NCBI GenBank assembly: GCA_002482725.1
Contig: DLGO01000072.1
Span: 5,544-13,460, forward strand
DNA: 7,917 nucleotides
Direction of reading: 5' to 3'
DNA from: Bacteroidetes bacterium UBA7692
GTDB lineage: Bacteria; Bacteroidota; Bacteroidia; Chitinophagales; LD1
How positions within the stretch are numbered: position 1 is the stretch's first letter; each line of letters starts with the position of its first letter. The translations under genes and the position numbers were made by a program. The notes under the pieces are model-generated. The model did no database searches. It was not told where the DNA came from and worked only from the letters and a program-made list of their open reading frames with translations. Positions 6,382-7,917 of the stretch are shown here, in pieces.

Positions 6382-6395
6382 TTATATCTATAATT
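6380..6395. promoter_or_regulatory. 16-bp palindrome overlapping the gene C promoter
   Basis: AATTATA (6380-6386) and TATAATT (6389-6395) are perfect inverted arms separated by TC. The palindrome overlaps the -33 TTG of the gene C promoter candidate, and a second palindrome, ACTATAGT (6397-6404), sits directly beside it. A dimeric repressor or activator could bind here. Such AT-only palindromes also arise by chance in DNA this AT-rich. Confidence 0.3.
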
Positions 6396-6506
6396 TACTA
6401 TAGTGATAAGGAGGCGTATACATTTTTTGTCAGGATTAAGATTTGGTTTTATTGTAAAAATCAGCCCCATTTTGCCCTCTCACCTTTTTTCTACACATTT
6501 GAAAAT

Positions 6507-7917
6507 ATGCAAAGCCAATTTGTCGAGTACATCTACCTGCTGCTATTTATTATAGGTCTTGTCATGCTGGCCAACAGGCTAAAGCTGGCATACCCTATAG
6601 TGCTGGTGCTGGGTGGTTTGGCGCTCAGCTTTGTGTCGCGCTTCTCGGCCATCACTGTAGACCCCGAGCTGGTATTCCTCATATTTCTGCCGCCCCTCCT
6701 ATACGAGGCCGCCTGGCAGGTATCGTGGAAGGAGTTCTGGAAGTGGAGGCGCGTTATCATGACCTTTGCTTTCCCTATAGTTATCCTTACCTCTTGCGTG
6801 GTGGCCTTTGTGTCGGTGGCGCTTATCCCGGGCTTCACACTTGCCCTGGGCTTCCTGCTGGGTGGTATCATTTCACCACCCGATGCCATATCTGCCACCA
6901 CTATTATGAAGCAGGTAAAAGCCCCACGGCAGCTCCTCAGCATAGCCGAGGGCGAGAGCCTGCTGAATGATGCTTCCTCGCTGGTGGTGTTCCGCTTTGC
7001 GGTGGCGGCAGTAGTTACGGGCCAGTTTCATTTTATGGAGGTTACTACCAGTTTCTTTATGGTGGTAGTTGCCGGCATACTCATAGGCCTGGCGGTAGGC
7101 GCGGTGTTCTATTGCATACACCGCTGGATGCCCGTTACGGCCAGCATGGAGGTGGCCCTTACCTTCATTACCCCATACTGCATGTACTACCTGGCAGAGC
7201 ATTTCCACTTTTCGGGTGTGCTGGCAGTGGTGAGCGGGGGCTTGTTCCTCAGCAGCCAGCGGCAAACTATACTTACCTACGAGAGCCGCATGCAGAGCCT
7301 CACGGTATGGTCTACCATAGTATTTGTTATGAATGGCATTGTGTTTTTGCTCATAGGGCTTCAGTTACCGTCTATCATTGGGCAGCTGGGCGATATCAGC
7401 GTCATGCAGGCTACCTGGTACGGCCTTGCCATATCGGGCGTGCTTATCGTTACCCGCCTTGCGTGTGCTTTGGGTGCTTCGGCATTTACCATGGTGGCGA
7501 GCCGCTATGTGTCGGTGGCACAGGCCAACCCCGGCTGGCGCAGGCCGTTTATCCTCGGCTGGGCAGGTATGCGCGGTGTGGTATCCCTGGCTGCGGCATT
7601 ATCTATCCCGCTGCTGCTCAGCGATGGCACTGTGTTCCCTTTCCGCAACCTGATATTGTTCATCAGCTTCATCGTTATCCTGGTTACGCTGGTGTTTCAG
7701 GGGCTTACCCTGCCTTGGCTTATACGCGTGCTGAAAGTGCAGGACGAAGGTCATGAAGAAAAGGAGAAGGATCAGGAGCGGGCAATACAAAAGCGAATAG
7801 CCGAGTCTATGGTCAACGCTATAGAAAAGAAATACAGCAAGGAACTGAAGCAGAACCAGTTTGTCACCAACCTGCACGAACGGGTAAAAACCGAGCTGCT
7901 GTTTTTTAATGAAGAAA
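6507..7917 (+). CDS. CPA1-family Na+(K+)/H+ antiporter, 3'-truncated by window end
   Basis: An inner-membrane monovalent cation/proton antiporter used for pH and sodium homeostasis. The reading frame is open from the ATG at 6507 to the end of the window (470 complete codons). The protein is a string of hydrophobic helices, about twelve by eye, starting LLLFIIGLVML (11-21). Family landmarks are LPPLLYEAAW (61-70), GGIISPPDAISATTI (119-133, Asp126), the EGESLLNDASSLVVF segment (148-162) with the Asn154-Asp155 ion-binding pair, and GWAGMRGVVSLAAALSIP (351-368, with Arg356). A charged cytoplasmic tail follows from about 412 (DEGHEEKEKDQER). Family members often have a tail of this kind, so perhaps 50-100 residues are missing. 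No in-frame ATG lies upstream. The start lacks a Shine-Dalgarno site at normal spacing. GC-rich codon use contrasts sharply with gene C, marking it as resident DNA; it is divergent from C across 174 bp. The exact ion preference cannot be told from sequence. Confidence 0.93.
   Translation, partial: MQSQFVEYIYLLLFIIGLVMLANRLKLAYPIVLVLGGLALSFVSRFSAITVDPELVFLIFLPPLLYEAAWQVSWKEFWKWRRVIMTFAFPIVILTSCVVAFVSVALIPGFTLALGFLLGGIISPPDAISATTIMKQVKAPRQLLSIAEGESLLNDASSLVVFRFAVAAVVTGQFHFMEVTTSFFMVVVAGILIGLAVGAVFYCIHRWMPVTASMEVALTFITPYCMYYLAEHFHFSGVLAVVSGGLFLSSQRQTILTYESRMQSLTVWSTIVFVMNGIVFLLIGLQLPSIIGQLGDISVMQATWYGLAISGVLIVTRLACALGASAFTMVASRYVSVAQANPGWRRPFILGWAGMRGVVSLAAALSIPLLLSDGTVFPFRNLILFISFIVILVTLVFQGLTLPWLIRVLKVQDEGHEEKEKDQERAIQKRIAESMVNAIEKKYSKELKQNQFVTNLHERVKTELLFFNEE

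Larger units (their letters stand above)
1480..6480. other. AT-rich accessory island carrying genes A, B and C
   Basis: Sampled 60-bp windows at 2761 and 4921 are 30% GC, against 62% at 721 and 60% at 7081. The change is sharp on the right: gene C and its upstream region are AT-rich, while the antiporter begins GC-rich within about 30 codons. All three genes in the block share the AT-rich codon style, suggesting they came together or from similar donors. No recombinase, transposase, tRNA or obvious flanking repeat is visible, so the mode of entry is unknown. Boundaries are approximate and read by eye. Confidence 0.6.

Noticed and set aside
6408..6445. AAGGAGG ribosome site and a TAAGATTTG promoter-like word for the antiporter
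   Set aside because: The purine run lies almost 100 nt from the ATG. The TAAGATTTG word (6437-6445) has one extra base and no properly spaced TTG upstream, so support is too weak.
1440..6500. Direct repeats at the island ends as attachment or target-site duplications
   Set aside because: Comparison of 1440-1560 with 6400-6500 by eye gave no convincing shared word beyond short AT-rich matches.
6533..7877. Several open frames of 80-214 codons on both strands across the antiporter region
   Set aside because: They are shadows in GC-rich coding DNA. The antiporter frame from 6507 is open to the window end and carries the family motifs.

Overview
The window looks like a Bacteroidota chromosome segment. 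The coding regions lack Shine-Dalgarno sites at the usual distance, have A-rich translation starts, and have upstream matches to the Bacteroidota-type promoter (TTG about 20 nt before TAnnTTTG). The genus cannot be read from this sequence.

The base composition falls into three parts. The left flank (1 to about 1440) is GC-rich to mixed; for example 721-780 is about 62% GC. The middle (about 1500-6480) is strongly AT-rich; 2761-2820 and 4921-4980 are each 30% GC. The right flank from about 6500 is GC-rich again (60% in 7081-7140). The middle block therefore reads as a horizontally acquired island of roughly 5 kb between resident DNA. I see no integrase, transposase, tRNA or clear flanking repeat to say how it arrived.

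Positions 1-871 appear non-coding and are packed with interspersed repeats. There are twelve copies of a short TGCGGTA(C/T/G)TT motif, two diverged copies of an approximately 88-bp module, two copies of an approximately 80-bp module rich in ATCCGTG sub-repeats, and a 17-bp GC-rich core present three times. A small hypothetical gene follows on the minus strand (1067-1369), with a hairpin just past its stop.

The island carries three genes. Genes A (1741-3366) and B (3378-4379) form a tight plus-strand pair 11 nt apart. A is a GHKL/HSP90-like ATPase with all three ATP-binding motifs, an HSP90/MORC-like middle region and a helical C-terminal tail. B is a 333-residue protein I do not recognise. 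Gene C (4380-6332, minus) is a 650-residue radical SAM enzyme with a B12-binding-like N-terminal domain and an unusual insertion in the radical SAM core. It converges on B with no bases between the two stop codons. The layout (a chaperone-type ATPase, an unknown partner and a radical SAM enzyme on AT-rich foreign DNA beside a housekeeping transporter) resembles defence or other accessory islands. Any defence role is inference: no nuclease or known sensor domain is visible.

The right end holds a CPA1-family cation:proton antiporter (from 6507, running off the window). It is in resident-type DNA and is divergently arranged from gene C across a 174-bp spacer.
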